DNA of 5,990 bases. Origin: an uncultured Lachnospiraceae bacterium (GTDB taxonomy: Bacteria > Bacillota > Clostridia > Lachnospirales > Lachnospiraceae). The DNA is taken from assembly GCA_947628025.1 (NCBI GenBank), contig CANQYH010000198.1, forward strand, positions 1 to 5,990. The letters are read 5' to 3'. Position numbers and translations under genes: made by a program. Shown one piece after another: positions 5,853-5,990 of the stretch. Each line of letters starts with the position of its first letter. The first letter of the stretch is position 1. The notes beneath the pieces were generated by a model. It was not told the origin of the DNA, searched no databases, and saw nothing but the letters and a program-made list of their open reading frames with translations.

Positions 5853-5879
5853 GGTTCCGCAGCGACAGCCTGCCGGACC
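5853..5879 (+). other. Leader hairpin in the kinase mRNA
   Basis: GG (5853-5854), TCC (5856-5858) and GCAG (5859-5862) can pair with CC (5878-5879), GGA (5875-5877) and CTGC (5870-5873), with single-base bulges at 5855 and 5874 and a 7-base loop. It sits 18 bases before the AGGAGG site. It has no U-tract and does not cover the ribosome binding site, so function is unclear. Confidence 0.25.
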
Positions 5880-5910
5880 GGGATACATTGTGCGGACAGG
5901 AGGAAAAACG

Positions 5911-5990
5911 ATGATCTATACAGTGACGCTGAATCCCGCCATCGATAAAACGGTGGAGATCCCATCCTTTACCGTGGACGCGGTGAACCG
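5911..5990 (+). CDS. PfkB-family kinase, FruK/LacC type (3' end outside window)
   Basis: Only the first 26 codons are visible. The N-terminus reads MIYTVTLNPAIDKTVEIP and continues to TVDAVN. The TVTLNPAID strand is the start signature of 1-phosphofructokinase (FruK) and tagatose-6-phosphate kinase (LacC) in the PfkB/ribokinase family, which phosphorylate phosphorylated ketohexoses to 1,6-bisphosphates in the cytosol. AGGAGG at 5898-5903 lies 7 bases before the ATG. It has its own strong promoter and probable operator. In many Firmicutes a DeoR-type FruR precedes fruK and the fructose PTS gene fruA, so this pair may be a fru locus; alternatively the kinase may supplement the PFK of the upstream operon. 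FruK versus LacC cannot be decided from the visible part. Confidence 0.85.
   Translation, partial: MIYTVTLNPAIDKTVEIPSFTVDAVN

Larger units (their letters stand above)
5581..5910 (+). other. 330-base intergenic region between regulator and kinase
   Basis: The region starts with a small hairpin and a strong terminator (to 5683), continues through AT-rich sequence with a TTTCGAAA palindrome (5738-5745), a near-consensus promoter (5780-5808), paired CGAAACA boxes (5819-5846), a leader hairpin (5853-5879) and the kinase ribosome binding site AGGAGG (5898-5903). I see no tRNA, recognisable riboswitch, or credible small gene. Confidence 0.6.

Noticed and set aside
5702..5914. Plus-strand open frame of 70 codons in the AT-rich intergenic region
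   Set aside because: It spans the predicted promoter and operator boxes, lacks a convincing ribosome binding site, and ends over the kinase start.
1..5990. CRISPR arrays, insertion sequences, tRNA or rRNA genes, phage functions
   Set aside because: No regularly spaced repeats, transposase motifs, terminal inverted repeats or RNA gene signatures were seen on either strand.

Overview
The window is a run of seven same-strand genes from what looks like a GC-rich Firmicute, most plausibly a gut Clostridia/Lachnospiraceae-type bacterium. The basis for this is strong AGGAGG-type ribosome binding sites, a sulfatase gene beside phosphosugar enzymes, a DeoR-family regulator, AT-rich promoters with good sigma-A boxes between GC-rich genes, and protein sequences of clostridial flavour. 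The taxonomic placement is inference from style, not from a marker gene.

Layout. Positions 2-562 hold the C-terminal part of a sulfatase that begins before the window. It overlaps by 10 bases a long class II fructose/tagatose-bisphosphate aldolase (553-1710). Then come a phosphofructokinase with PPi-type active-site residues (1781-2944), a triosephosphate-isomerase-fold protein (2984-3820) and a NagB-family sugar-phosphate isomerase/deaminase (3859-4680). The gaps are 70, 39 and 38 bases and contain no convincing terminator, so these five genes probably form one operon. A short AT-rich gap with a weak hairpin and a promoter leads to a DeoR-family repressor (4828-5580), which ends at a strong intrinsic terminator (5633-5683). 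After an AT-rich region with a near-consensus promoter (5780-5808) and paired CGAAACA boxes, a PfkB-family kinase of the FruK/LacC type starts at 5911 and runs off the window.

How it may work together. Read in pathway order, the operon could remove sulfate from a sugar or glycan, convert an (amino)sugar phosphate to a ketohexose 6-phosphate (NagB-like protein), phosphorylate it to a 1,6-bisphosphate (PPi-type PFK, perhaps backed by the PfkB kinase), cleave it (aldolase) and interconvert the trioses (TIM-like protein). This parallels the known Aga/tagatose-6-phosphate route for amino sugars. The interesting point is that the TIM-like and NagB-like proteins keep most catalytic residues but have altered phosphate-binding or ring-opening residues. 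They are probably specialised paralogues acting on a non-standard substrate rather than housekeeping glycolytic enzymes. The DeoR protein is the obvious candidate regulator, and TTTCG/CGAAA boxes 21 bases apart occur in front of both its own gene and the downstream kinase gene.
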